NCBI RefSeq assembly: GCF_001316285.1
Contig: NZ_BBDO01000004.1
Span: forward strand, 124,001-188,000
Reading direction: 5' to 3'
Length of the DNA: 64,000 nucleotides
DNA from: Vulcanisaeta sp. JCM 16161
GTDB taxonomy: Archaea > Thermoproteota > Thermoprotei > Thermoproteales > Thermocladiaceae
Under the pieces are notes generated by a model, which was not told where the DNA came from, made no database searches, and saw only the letters and a program-made list of their open reading frames with translations. Below are positions 18,001-27,283 of this stretch, in pieces (positions within the stretch are counted from its first letter, which is position 1; the number at the start of each line of letters is the position of its first letter). A program made the position numbers and the translations under genes.

Positions 18001-19126
18001 GTGAGTAATAATAGGGCTAGGGCTTTACTGCTCGTAGCCGATGATGTTGGGGAAAATAGAATTAGGGAATTCCAGCTACTGAGTGAGGCTGGTGGTTATG
18101 ATGTTCTTGATACCGTCATACAGAGGAGAAAGCCCGACACGCGTTATTACCTAGGCATTGGTAAGTTGGGTGAGGTTGAGTCGCTTGTTAAGTCGCTTAG
18201 GCCTGACGTGGTTATTACGTATCATCAACTGAACCCAATACAGTACGTTAACCTTGAACGTAGATTAAGGACTAAGATTATGGATAGAATACTACTGATC
18301 CTCGAGATTTTTGAAAGGAGGGCCGGTAGTAAGGAGGCTAAGCTTCAGATTGAGTTGACGAGACTTAGGCTTGAGATTCCAATGGTTAGGGAGTTCATTA
18401 GGCTTGCAAGATGGGTGAGCAAATAGGTTTCTATGGCGGTGGTGAGTACGCCATCGAGGCCTATTATAGGCATATGATGAGGAGGATTGCCCACATAAGG
18501 AGGGAGTTAAATGCCATTAAGAGGAGGAGGGAAATGCTCGTGGTCAGGAGGAAGGATTATGGCTTACCACAGGTCGCACTCACCGGCTACACATCAGCAG
18601 GTAAAACCACACTCTTTAATAGGTTGGCCAGGGAGAGTAAGTATGTCGATGGCAAGCCATTCGCGACACTCGACACATACTCAAGGCTTGTTAATTTTAA
18701 TGGACTAAACGCTATATTGACGGATACCATAGGGTTCATTGATGATTTACCGCCATTGCTCATTGAGTCATTCTACGCAACAATTGCGGAGGTCCTTAAC
18801 GCGGATCTCGTGCTTTTCATGATAGACGTAAGTGATGATTACCAGGAGTTCTCGAGGAAGTTTATGAGCTCCATAAAGATATTCAATGATTTAGGGATAC
18901 CCAGGACTAGGTACTGCCTGTCCTCAATAAGGTTGATTTAACGGATGGCGCTGATATCAATGATAAGGTGGGCCTCGTTGAGGGTGAATTTGGTAGTTAC
19001 GTATTGATATCCGCAAAGACCGGCGTGGGTATTGATGATTTAAGGAATGCCGTGAGGAGTAGGTTGGAGCCGCTAATGGTCGATAAGAGGTATGGTAATA
19101 GTAAGAATTTTAACCCAATAGGTTAG
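18001..19126 (+). CDS. hflX: HflX-family GTPase, frameshifted
   Basis: About 375 residues. The N-terminal HflX domain contains DVLDTVIQRRKPDTRYYLGIGKLGEVESL and the linker a glycine-rich GFYGGGEYAIEAYYR. The G domain has G1 GYTSAGKTTLFN, G3 DTIGF and G4 NKVD (in the reconstructed frame), with ISAKTG as G5. Slips occur near 18413 and 18920. HflX binds the large ribosomal subunit and hydrolyses GTP; bacterial HflX splits stalled ribosomes. The start chosen is the GTG at 18001, set by the TATA box at 17969. It is followed by tfe after 10 nt. Confidence 0.9.
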
Positions 19127-19136
19127 TCATTCATTG

Positions 19137-19696
19137 ATGGTCGAGGACCTGGAGACATCATTATTCCTTGAATATGCGAGGAGGAGGATAGCCTTTGAGT
19201 ATGATAATGAGGAGATGGGTGAATTGGCCGTTAAGATATTGAAGACGTTGAGCGAGAGGAATGAGGCAATACCTGATGAAACCCTAGCCTAATCCTAGGC
19301 ATAAGTGCTACGGAGATCAGGAGAATACTGCACGTAATGCATAGGGCGGGCCTTGTTGGTCTTGCCCGTGAATCCACGGATCAGTACAGGTATGAGTATA
19401 AGTGGTTTATTAATAGGGACTTCATTAGGAAATTCCTAATACAGCATATAAATAATGTTGCGTCTAAGCTCATGCATAGAATAAATACGCTAGGTTCAAC
19501 AACGCTATACATATGCCCAACGTGCTTTAGGGGCTACACACTTGATGAGGCCTATGAGTATGACTTTAAATGCCCAAGGGATGACACGGAGCTTGTTCAG
19601 GTAGACGTGCCCTCGGAGTTGGCATTCCTAACCAACGTGATTAAGAACTACGTAGGGAGGATAAGGAATGATTTTAACGCATTTAGTGATTGTTAA
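19137..19696 (+). CDS. tfe: Transcription factor E alpha subunit (TFE), frameshifted
   Basis: The N-terminal extended winged helix (starting MVEDLETSLFLEYARRR, then ATEIRRILHVMHRAGLVGLARE) is followed by the zinc ribbon CPTCFRGYTLDEAYEYDFKCPRD. A slip near 19290 splits it into two frames. TFE helps open the promoter with TBP, TFB and RNA polymerase, especially at weak promoters. About 186 residues, the usual size. It is probably cotranscribed with hflX. Confidence 0.92.
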
Positions 19697-19702
19697 TTAA
19701 CC

Positions 19703-21051
19703 TTAGTACTTACCCTTAGACAGCACCCTTGCTGCCGTGATTAATGGGTGCCATATGGGAGCCGTCGGCGGTGAGTATGATAAATCCGCAAAGAAGAAGT
19801 CATCAATCGTCGCCCCCTTACCTATTAATGCGGCGGCTATGTCTATGTAACCCGCGACTATTTTGTCAGGACCTATCACCTGAACCCCAAGGACCCTGCC
19901 ACTTGGCTCGTCCATAATCATCTTAATATTGACCTGAACACCACCTGGGTAGTAATGGGCCGTGGTCCTGGCCCTAATCGTAGCAGACACGGGCTTAAAC
20001 CCCTCCTCCCTTGCCTGCTTTTCTGTGAGCCCAGTCCTAGCCACGTATAGATTGAACACTTTAGTCACGGCTGTGCCTAGCACACCTGGGAATTTTAGGA
20101 ACCTACCCTTAACCGCGTTGGCGCCGGCCACCTGCCCCATCTTATTAGCTGGTGGTGCCAATGCAACGTACATTCTCTTCCCAGTAATTAGGCTCCAGGT
20201 TTCAGCCACATCACCAGCCGCATAAACATTCGGCACTGACGTCTCCATATACTCATTAACCAGACAGCCCCAGTCTCACCAAGCTTCGCGCCGGCCTTAA
20301 CCGCGAGATCCACGTCTGGCTTAACGCCAACGCCCATAACCACCTTATCAACGTTATACTCGCCCTTCTCCGTAATGACCTTACTCACGTGGCCATTAAC
20401 GCCCTTGAAGCCAACAACCTTCTCATTAAGGTGCAATTCAACCCCATTCTTAGTTAATTCCTCGTGTATTAACTTGGCCATGTCCTCATCGAATGTCGTT
20501 GGTAGTACATGAGGCATCATTTCGAATAGGAGAACCCTCTTACCAAGATTCTTAAGTGCCTCGGCCACCTCAAGGCCTATGTAACCACCACCAACCACGG
20601 CAACAGTACTCGCCCTCTCAACCTCCTCCTTCAGTCTCGGCGCCTCGTGCGGAAGCCTAAGCGTTAATATGCCATTTAGGTCATGGCCCTCCACAGGGAG
20701 CGTTATTGCTTTGCGCCGGTGGCTATTATGAGTACATCCCACTGGTACTTAACAGTTTCATTACCCTCCCTGGCATACACGACCTGGTTCTTAGTATCCA
20801 CATCGAATACCTCAGCGTTTATCTTAACCGTTATCCTCCTTTCCTTAGCGAACTCCTCCGGCGTGTATATTGCGAGGTCCTGGGCCTCCTTAACCACACC
20901 GCCTATGTAATAAGGTATTCCACAGGGCGCATGGCTTATGAATAAGCCTTATCAAGCATTACAATCTCGGCCTCGGGATCAAGCTCCTAGCCCTAGCGGC
21001 TGCAGATGCGCCAGCAGCGCCGCCGCCGATTATTACAACGCGTTTACCCAT
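19703..21051 (-). CDS. FAD-dependent NADH oxidase / CoA-disulfide reductase-like protein, frameshifted
   Basis: Reconstructed length is about 449 residues. The FAD motif GKRVVIIGGGAAGASAAA opens the protein; the redox cysteine lies in ISHAPCGIPYYIGG, the site of the single active Cys in CoADR/Nox-type enzymes. The NAD(P) motif is VAVVGGGYIGLEVAEAL and the second FAD motif VYAAGDVAE, followed by the dimerisation domain. Slips are near 20990, 20945, 20705 and 20265. The start at 21051 has GGAGGTTA just upstream. Role: thiol or CoA redox balance or O2 removal. Sulfur (polysulfide) reduction by NAD(P)H is a possible alternative. Confidence 0.87.
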
Positions 21052-21097
21052 ATAACCTCCAGGACTATTACGACTTAATTAGTTTTTCCATGTATAA

Positions 21098-22048
21098 TCA
21101 TTTGCAATCACCGTTTAGTCTCATTAATAATTCATTAATTATCTTCCTAGCAGTTAATGCGTGTCTCCTCTTAATGGGATAATGAATTGTTAATTCGGCA
21201 TTACTTATCTTATCCGCACTTCCATACTTAATGCATTTAGCCACGTACCTACTTACGTGAGGTGTTAATGTCCAGGCAATCAATTCATGAATAACCCCAT
21301 CATCAACGACACTGGGTATCCTCTTCGTCATCAGCATGAACGTTGATGCAACTAGGTACTTCTTATCTAATACGTAGTGGAGGTACTCGTGAACTGCGGT
21401 ATCAATTACATTGCTTATATCGTTTAACGTAAGATCTCTCTTGGAAATCACATCCGTTGACCTAAGTAGGTCCCATATTGATATCGCGATTACCTCATTC
21501 CTATCGATGGATAAGATCTTCCCATAAACGGTTGGGTTATGGGTAAGTATTATTCTTGCATGTCGGTATCGAATATTCTACTCATTATTGTTAATGATTT
21601 CGTTATTAATTGAAAGTAGGTATCAGCATTACTCCTCGCACTGCTTACTCTACCATCAATATAGTATTCGCAGTCATCACTGCACGTAATCAGTAATTTA
21701 ATAACTTAATTTAATAACTAATGATGAGTTTGCCCTAATGGCTATGATGTACGTACGACCATACCTCCCCCTCATGCTTTCTATGGTTACGTACTTATTA
21801 ATGTCATAATCCTTAGTGAGTGATTCCATGGTATCCCTAGTAATTACTACGTACTCCTTACCGTAGGGCATGAAATTAGGATTAGCAGAACCTAGAAAGT
21901 TTAGGATTAGGTCGAGGGTAGATAATGCAATTCTTAACCTAACGCGTTGTCCATTAAGTAATAGCGTTAATGTATTTATAGATTTTAAGTTGCTTAGGAA
22001 ATCATTATGAAGCCTTCCAACGTAGTTCCATGATAAGTCAACCAACAT
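21098..22048 (-). CDS. Uncharacterised protein with HExxH zinc-protease motif, frameshifted
   Basis: Three frames join into a protein of about 315 residues (slips near 21700 and 21555). The N-terminal half is mixed alpha/beta with no recognised domain. The C-terminal 117 residues carry AVHEYLHYVLDKK at 21391-21377 (HExxH) and, 31 residues later, HELIAW, whose glutamate could be the third ligand of a gluzincin-type metallopeptidase. No signal peptide or membrane segment is seen, so it should be cytoplasmic. It stands alone between the flavoprotein and the gamma-glutamyltransferase genes. No family was recognised; protease activity is an inference from the motif. Confidence 0.55.
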
Positions 22049-22165
22049 ATTTAATTATCACTGATGCAAAAATAATTCCTATTTATCCGTAATTTAAATG
22101 ATTCCTTTAATGCATTAATTATCCCCGCGCAATACTATAAAATTCCTAGGCGGTGTAATTAACAC

Positions 22166-23064
22166 GTGCCATTACCAATAATGGGTGGTGTTAAGTCTCC
22201 CTGGATCACCGAATTAGGTGGTGTTGCCTCTGAACATCCCGTGGCCAGTAGGTTGGGCGTTGATGTGCTTAACCTAGGTGGTAATGCCGTTGATGCCGCA
22301 GTAACAACATCACTTGCGCTAGCCCTTACACAGCCTCACTTAGGCGGTTTAGGCGGGGATTTCTTCGCTATGTTATATATAGCCAGGGAGGGGAGGGTTT
22401 ATTTCATAAACGCCGGTGGTTGGGCACCTAGGAAATTAAGTAGAGAGTTACTGCTGCAAAGGGGGTTGAATGCAGTACCAATGAGGGGTCCACTATCGCC
22501 CGTGGTCCCTGGGTTATTGGCGGGGCTTCATGCGATGTGGAGGCGATTTGGAACTGATGAGTGGAGATCCCTAGTAAGGCCTGTGGTTGAGGTTGCAAGG
22601 AGGGGTTTCCCAGCAAGTCCAAGCTTTGTTAAGGCCGTAGAATCACTTAGGAGTGAGATTGCCAATAATAATGACTTCAGATCAGTATATCCAATAAATG
22701 CTAGGCCCTGGGATGTGATTAGGATAGAACCGTTGGTTAAGACCTTTGAATTGATAATGGAGCACGGGCCCGACATACTCTATCGGGGAGAGGTTGGTGA
22801 GGCTCTTGTGAATTATGTTCAGTCCGTTGGTGGTGTTATGGAAATGAGTGATTTAATGGAGTATGAGCCGGAGTGGCGTGACCCACTTAGCATTAGTTAT
22901 AAGGGTTAACCGTGTATGAATCACCGCCTAATACCCAGGGCATAACCACATTAATGATATTGAAACTTCTTGAGGAATTGAAGGTAAACGTCAACGCGTG
23001 GTCACGCAGTAGGATTGAGACGTACTTAAGCATTTACAGAATTGCCTATGAGCTTAGGGACTCG
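22166..23064 (+). pseudogene. ggt: Gamma-glutamyltransferase, 5' part (interrupted gene)
   Basis: This encodes most of the large subunit: ASEHPVASRLGVDVLNLGGNAVDAAV and QPHLGGLGGDFFAM are diagnostic of the Ntn-hydrolase GGT family. The intact frame ends at 22909; after a slip near 22908 it continues as LTVYESPPNTQGITTLMILKLL to AYELRDS at 23064, where coding stops abruptly. The missing part resumes at 25505. The GTG start at 22166 lies 27 nt after TACTATAAAATT (22133-22144), a good leaderless promoter. GGT cleaves gamma-glutamyl amide bonds, as in gamma-glutamyl peptides. The insertion is expected to inactivate the enzyme. Confidence 0.88.
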
Positions 23065-23066
23065 TA

Positions 23067-23132
23067 GAGACTATTAAGGCTTTGATTGAGGACCTGAGCC
23101 CATTGCACAATGCCAAAAAGCTTGAGCAGTAA
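23067..23132 (+). pseudogene. C-terminal half of a small split ORF at the left end of the insertion
   Basis: From the GAGACT at 23067 an open frame encodes ETIKALIEDLSPLHNAKKLEQ and stops at 23132. It has no start of its own. Joined at the GAGACT repeat to the ORF that begins at 25409, it gives one uninterrupted 47-residue protein. No family was recognised. Confidence 0.45.
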
Positions 23133-23157
23133 TTTTTGTTGTTATTAGTTGTTGTTT

Positions 23158-24666
23158 TTATTGGGCCCGTGGGCTTTGGGCGGGGCAGCCTAACTTCTTC
23201 ATTGCCCTGGCTATTGACCTTGCCCTCCTCTCCTCGCCCTTATTTATTGCCTCCTCGTGCATCCTCCTCAACACCTCGCAGACTTTGGTGACGAGCTCTG
23301 GGTGCTTCCTAATTACGTCCATGCCCATGTAGACCACGCACCTATCACCCTGCCTACTCAGCTCAACCTCTTCATAACCAGCGCCCTTCAACCTCTCCAA
23401 GACGGCCCTGGCGTCCTCATAATCCTTACGCCTAACCTTCAATACTACATAACCATTATTGTCCACGCCGATGGTCATCCTTATGCCGGCAACCTCAACC
23501 ATCGATTTACCCTTCGGCTTGGGCTCCATGCCCGCCAATGCCACTAAACGCCTAGGCTTCTCGGCATCGGGCAGTTGGACCAAGTCCTCAACCAAAGTCT
23601 TAATCGCCGAGTCGCCAAGCATTTTCTTGGCTAGTTCAACGGCTTTTGAGGACTTGACCGTATGCGCCATCCTATACCCATCATCTCTCCTCTTGAACCC
23701 CATGCTCTCTAGTCTCTCGATTAAGCCGCCCCACAACTCTAGCTTTGAATGGCCCATAGTGAGCCTAACCCACTTCCACTTAATGTTTACATCGCCATCG
23801 CCGAGCACTGTGTACAGTGTGAATGTTGGGAATTCCTCATTGTCGAGCCTGCTAGCCACTTCGGCGACCTCGGCTTATTCTTAAACACGCCTCTGTGGTC
23901 AAGAGCCCTTAAATGCCAAGTAACGCCCACATCGTTATCGTTAAGGCCCAAGTTATCTATGCATATGTAATTCCTCCCAGGCCACGCAATTAGCCATGCA
24001 ATGGCCTGCCATAGCTGGCTAGTGGTCATTATTGGGTAGCCGTACTCGATTGAGCCATCAGTTAGCAAAAGCCCGCACTGCATTGCCCTCAACTTACCAT
24101 CACCGAATAGCTTAGGTACAACCACATGAACGCCCTTGAGACCAGTGAGCGAGACCCACATCGTTATGCTCTCCGTCTTGGCGACCCTGGCTACCTCAAT
24201 CGTCAAGTTCTTCGTGTATAAATGAACCATGAACGACTTATCCTTATCGAATGGTTCACCGCTAATGACTACCCTTGCCTTGCCACTCCTTAGTTTATTG
24301 ATTAGCTCCTCGAGCTCTTTTCGATACTCCTTAAGCCACTTTTCCCTTGCCCGCTTTAATAGCCTCAGCATTTCCTTGCCTATGTTGAGCATTGCCCTCC
24401 TCAGGTTGGTTATGCCTCGTCATTGCTTTCCCTAATCTTTGCCTTAATCTTTGGCAGCCAGTTGCTAGGGCATTAATTGCGTTGTCGAACGGCGTTGCCG
24501 AATCGCTGAGCAACACGCCTCCGTGCCTCTCGACCCTGCTTAGGAACTCGTTGATTAGTCTCATGGTTTCCTCAACGACCTTTGGGTCGTCGACGGGCTC
24601 GCTGCACCTTAGGCGTTTAGAGCCTTTGCCTTGACTCCCCAACAAATCCTTAGAGCCATGATGCAT
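23158..24666 (-). CDS. PaRep2b-like protein, frameshifted
   Basis: Three frames join into about 500 residues. Segments such as FMVHLYTKNLTIEVARVAKTE, GVHVVVPKLFGDGKLRAMQ, NDNDVGVTWHLRALDHRGVFK and KLELWGGLIERLESMGFKRRDDGYRMA match what I remember of PaRep2b, a multicopy family first noted in Pyrobaculum aerophilum. The N-terminal part (NWLPKIKAKIRESNDEA region) resembles the PaRep2a part. Slips are near 24440-24390 and 23860. The biochemical role of the family is unknown; it has no recognised transposase motif. It fills most of the insertion in ggt. Confidence 0.75.
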
Positions 24667-24855
24667 CCATAGGGTTAATCCTCAATGGAGCTAATAAGCC
24701 ACTACCAAATTAGTGCTGAATTGGCTTAGGTAAGTAATTGAAAGAGAAGCCGTAGCCCACGTCAATGCGGTCTACACGCATTGCGGGGTTGCCCAAGCAA
24801 GGCAATGAGGTACATGGTCGAGCCGTCGATGGTCGGTGATTGAGCTGCGGTGCCG

Positions 24856-25200
24856 ATGAGTGATGGGGTGCTCACGCAGTTGGCGGAGAGCCGCCTCATG
24901 AGCGAGGAGGAAGTCGAAAAGGCGCTGGGGAGTGAGGATTTCCTAAAGGCGATAATCATAAACTACTCGGGCTGTAGCCTAGGCGATGACTTATTGAAAG
25001 ACTTCGCCTTTGAAGCCCCGAACTCCAGAGGCTACGCACTGCCTGCCAGGATGATTGGCGAAAGGCTGAGGGAGAACAACTGCGTGATTACTGATGCCGA
25101 GGCACTGTTTGAGAAAGCCAAAGAGGATACAGCTATCCTCTTCCGCCCCTACCTATCCAACGATACACAAGCCCTTCTTCATTTTGAATACGGAATATAG
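24856..25200 (+). CDS. Hypothetical protein inside the insertion
   Basis: 114 residues from ATG 24856 (a GTG at 24850 is also in frame). Acidic and helical, with LTQLAESRLMSEEEVEKALGSEDFLKAIIINYSGCSLGDDLLKDF and a C-terminal ENNCVITDAEALFEKAKED. No domain was recognised. A short upstream frame (HVNAVYTHCGVAQAR, about 24755-24815) may be a frameshifted N-terminal part. It is divergent from the PaRep2b gene and probably belongs to the inserted element. Confidence 0.5.
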   Translation: MSDGVLTQLAESRLMSEEEVEKALGSEDFLKAIIINYSGCSLGDDLLKDFAFEAPNSRGYALPARMIGERLRENNCVITDAEALFEKAKEDTAILFRPYLSNDTQALLHFEYGI

Positions 25201-25378
25201 GCAACCAACACACCAAAACCACACCCTCCACAAATCTTATTCTCCCAAACCCCAGGCACCGAAGAACAAAAATCAATACATTGCCGATGTATGTAAGAAA
25301 GAAGAAGTTTATACATGCCCCATCACATGATACATTATTTTAGCTGAAAATAAGCATTACCTAAAACCCTGAGATAGG

Positions 25379-25388
25379 TATATTTAGT
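25379..25388 (+). promoter_or_regulatory. TATA-like promoter of the small end ORF
   Basis: GGTATATTTAG at 25378-25388 lies about 26 nt before the ATG at 25409, the spacing of leaderless crenarchaeal promoters. It supports the idea that the 25409 ORF is a real expressed gene. The 208-bp stretch 25201-25408 otherwise holds nothing I recognise. Confidence 0.45.
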
Positions 25389-25408
25389 GGTATAACTGTG
25401 ATGCATTG

Positions 25409-25504
25409 ATGAGCGAATTAGATAAGAGAGTTTATGAACTACATAATAAGGCGAAGAGCGAGTTCGGCAAGTGCTACGATGTTGATGAGACTTTAGAAAG
25501 TTGA
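25409..25504 (+). pseudogene. N-terminal half of a small split ORF at the right end of the insertion
   Basis: ATG 25409 opens MSELDKRVYELHNKAKSEF, then GKCYDVDET, and runs to a TGA at 25502-25504 that directly abuts the ggt sequence. Up to GAGACT (25492) it has 28 codons; joining there to 23073-23132 adds 19 residues in frame. As it stands it encodes 31 residues. It is charged and helical; no family was recognised. Confidence 0.45.
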
Positions 25505-26131
25505 GGTGACCCAAGGTTTGTTGATGTGCCTATTGATAAGCTCCTTGACCCGGAGTTCCTGCTGTCAACGTATAAATCAGGGGTTAGTAGGCGATTAGGT
25601 GGTTCTGGCGATACCACGTATTTCGTGGTTGTGGATAGGGAGGGTAATGTCGTGAGTGCCATCCAAAGCCTATATCAGCACTTTGGTTCTTTAATTACCG
25701 AGCCAAGGTACGGGATCACGCTTAATGATAGGGCCTCGGACTTCTCAATGGATGGGCCAAACGTATTAATGCCCAGGAAGAGACCGCTCCATACATTAAG
25801 TACTGTAATAATTACCGAGGATGGAGAACCAAAATACGCACTTGGAACCTCCGGGGCTCATTTCAGACCACAGCAACATACGTTATTTATAACGAACATG
25901 GTTGATTACGGTTTAAGCCCCGTGGAAGCAATCGACGCGCCTAGATTCCTATGGGATAGGAAGTCATTAATCATTGAGGAGGGTTACGAAACAGCGGGCC
26001 TGACAGAGCCGCACCAAGTAATTAGGTACCCAGGACGAACAGGCGTGGCGAGTATAGCGGCGTTCCTGGGCAACGGCAGAAAACTGCTCTACGCCGACAT
26101 ACGTGGGGATGGGTTGGCCCTCGGTCAATAA
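25505..26131 (+). pseudogene. ggt: Gamma-glutamyltransferase, 3' part (interrupted gene)
   Basis: The frame resumes with GDPRFVDVPIDKLLDPEFLLS, the normal continuation of a GGT large subunit, then GGSGDTTYFVVVDREGNVVSAIQSLYQHFGS, where the T-T pair contains the N-terminal threonine nucleophile of the small subunit. Further conserved parts are NDRASDFSM and LGTSGAHFRPQQ. It ends at 26131. It has no start codon of its own that would give a complete enzyme. The two ggt parts flank the 2.4 kb insertion. Confidence 0.88.
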
Positions 26132-26167
26132 ATCCCTTATGCGTTTTAGGATGTCTGTATAGAGAAA

Positions 26168-26177
26168 TACTTATAAA
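26168..26177 (+). promoter_or_regulatory. TATA box of the ABC importer operon
   Basis: TACTTATAAATA (26168-26179) is a strong archaeal TATA box, with GAGAAA just upstream as a possible purine-rich BRE. Transcription should start near 26195-26200, directly at the ATG at 26201. Confidence 0.65.
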
Positions 26178-26194
26178 TAGGATGCCTATCCTAT
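26177..26194. promoter_or_regulatory. Candidate operator: 18-bp inverted repeat
   Basis: ATAGGATGCCTATCCTAT is a perfect inverted repeat with 7-bp arms and a 4-bp centre. It sits between the TATA box and the ATG of the solute-binding protein, over the expected transcription start, where a bound repressor would block initiation. A metal-dependent (DtxR/MntR- or Fur-like) or corrinoid-responsive repressor is a plausible binder; no such gene is in the window. Confidence 0.55.
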
Positions 26195-26200
26195 CACCGT

Positions 26201-27283
26201 ATGCCGAAGGGCATCTCAAAGGCGTTAATCGTAGGAGTTGCTGTAATTATCGCAGCAATAGTCATAGCCGCATACTACGTAGTCCAAGTCAATACATCAA
26301 GACCTGTTAAATCGGGCATAAGCGTTAACTACCCAATAACGGTGGTTGACTACCTCGGCCGTAATGTCACGATAAACTCACAACCAAGTACCATAGGTAC
26401 TGTAAGTCCTGACTGTACGCAGATAATATACACGCTCGGCTTCGGCGACAGGGTAGTCCTAATCGATGTTTATTCCGAGCAATTACTCAAGTACTTAAAT
26501 GTTACGGTGCCGAGCAACGCCACCGTTATTAACTCAATATATGGATCACCACCAATAGAGCCAATAATAACCGCACACCCATCACTACTCTGCGCAGATG
26601 CTGGTTTCCAGCCGCAGTTAGTTCAAAGTATTGGTACGTTAAGTGCGGCCAACATTACCGTGATATTCATAGGCGGTACTGATAATACGAATATAACGGG
26701 CATAGAAAGCGATGTAATGCTGATGGCTAAGGCGCTTGGGGTTCCGGGCAAGGGTGAGGAGGTGATTAGTCGTATGAATAATGTAATCAATTACGTAGAA
26801 AGTAAGGTCTCCAATGAACCTAAGGTAACGGTAGCCTATGTATCGTGGTATAACCCAATTTATGTTGCAGGTAATTCATCGTTTATTGGTTACTACATTA
26901 ACTTAGCTGGTGGTTATGATCCATTCAGCGGTATGTACCCCACGGTTAGCCCCAGTCAATTAATCGCCATTAATCCTGACTACATAATTACTGACAACTT
27001 CATGGGCAATTACACGGCGACACTCCAGTCAATACTCTCGATTCCTGGGATAAACAGTACGAACGCCGTTAGGGAGGGTCACGTTTATGTACTTGGTTAT
27101 TTTGCCGAGAGCCTCATCGAGGAGCCGGGGCCTCTTTCCGTCTATGGAGCCCTACTACTTGCTATGATACTACACCCCAGCGCCTTCGGTCTTAATTCAA
27201 CTGCCATACCGCATTACATAAGTGCTCAATGGGTTAATCAGTATGTTAAGCCTAACCTAAACATTACATTAGGTAATGGGTGA
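26201..27283 (+). CDS. ABC transporter solute-binding protein (iron chelate or cobalamin type)
   Basis: 360 residues. A short basic start and one membrane segment (about 8-30) anchor a class III binding protein, as archaeal lipid- or helix-anchored ones do. The domain begins VVDYLGRNVTINSQPSTIGTVSPDCTQIIYTLGFGDRVVLID, the pattern of the BtuF/FecB/FhuD group, and has many N-glycosylation sequons. It is followed, overlapping by 4 nt, by a FecCD/BtuC permease and then an ATPase. Iron-siderophore, haem or corrinoid cannot be separated from sequence, but the B12-dependent mutase operon downstream makes a corrinoid a reasonable guess. Confidence 0.85.
   Translation: MPKGISKALIVGVAVIIAAIVIAAYYVVQVNTSRPVKSGISVNYPITVVDYLGRNVTINSQPSTIGTVSPDCTQIIYTLGFGDRVVLIDVYSEQLLKYLNVTVPSNATVINSIYGSPPIEPIITAHPSLLCADAGFQPQLVQSIGTLSAANITVIFIGGTDNTNITGIESDVMLMAKALGVPGKGEEVISRMNNVINYVESKVSNEPKVTVAYVSWYNPIYVAGNSSFIGYYINLAGGYDPFSGMYPTVSPSQLIAINPDYIITDNFMGNYTATLQSILSIPGINSTNAVREGHVYVLGYFAESLIEEPGPLSVYGALLLAMILHPSAFGLNSTAIPHYISAQWVNQYVKPNLNITLGNG

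Larger units (their letters stand above)
23065..25504. mobile_element. 2.4 kb insertion carrying PaRep2b within ggt
   Basis: The two flanks together encode one complete gamma-glutamyltransferase of about 507 residues with little or nothing missing, so this segment was inserted. It holds a PaRep2b gene on the minus strand, a 115-codon plus-strand ORF, and, at its two ends, the two halves of one small ORF. A short repeat GAGACT occurs at both ends (23067-23072 and 25487-25492), followed by ATTA or TTA. No terminal inverted repeats, transposase or integrase are seen. The exact borders are uncertain by a few bases. Confidence 0.7.

Noticed and set aside
25094..25330. Plus-strand ORF overlapping the 24856-25200 gene
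   Set aside because: Its translation is Pro/Thr/Lys/His-rich without structure and is out of frame with the more protein-like 24856 ORF; its tail covers the AT-rich promoter of the 25409 ORF.
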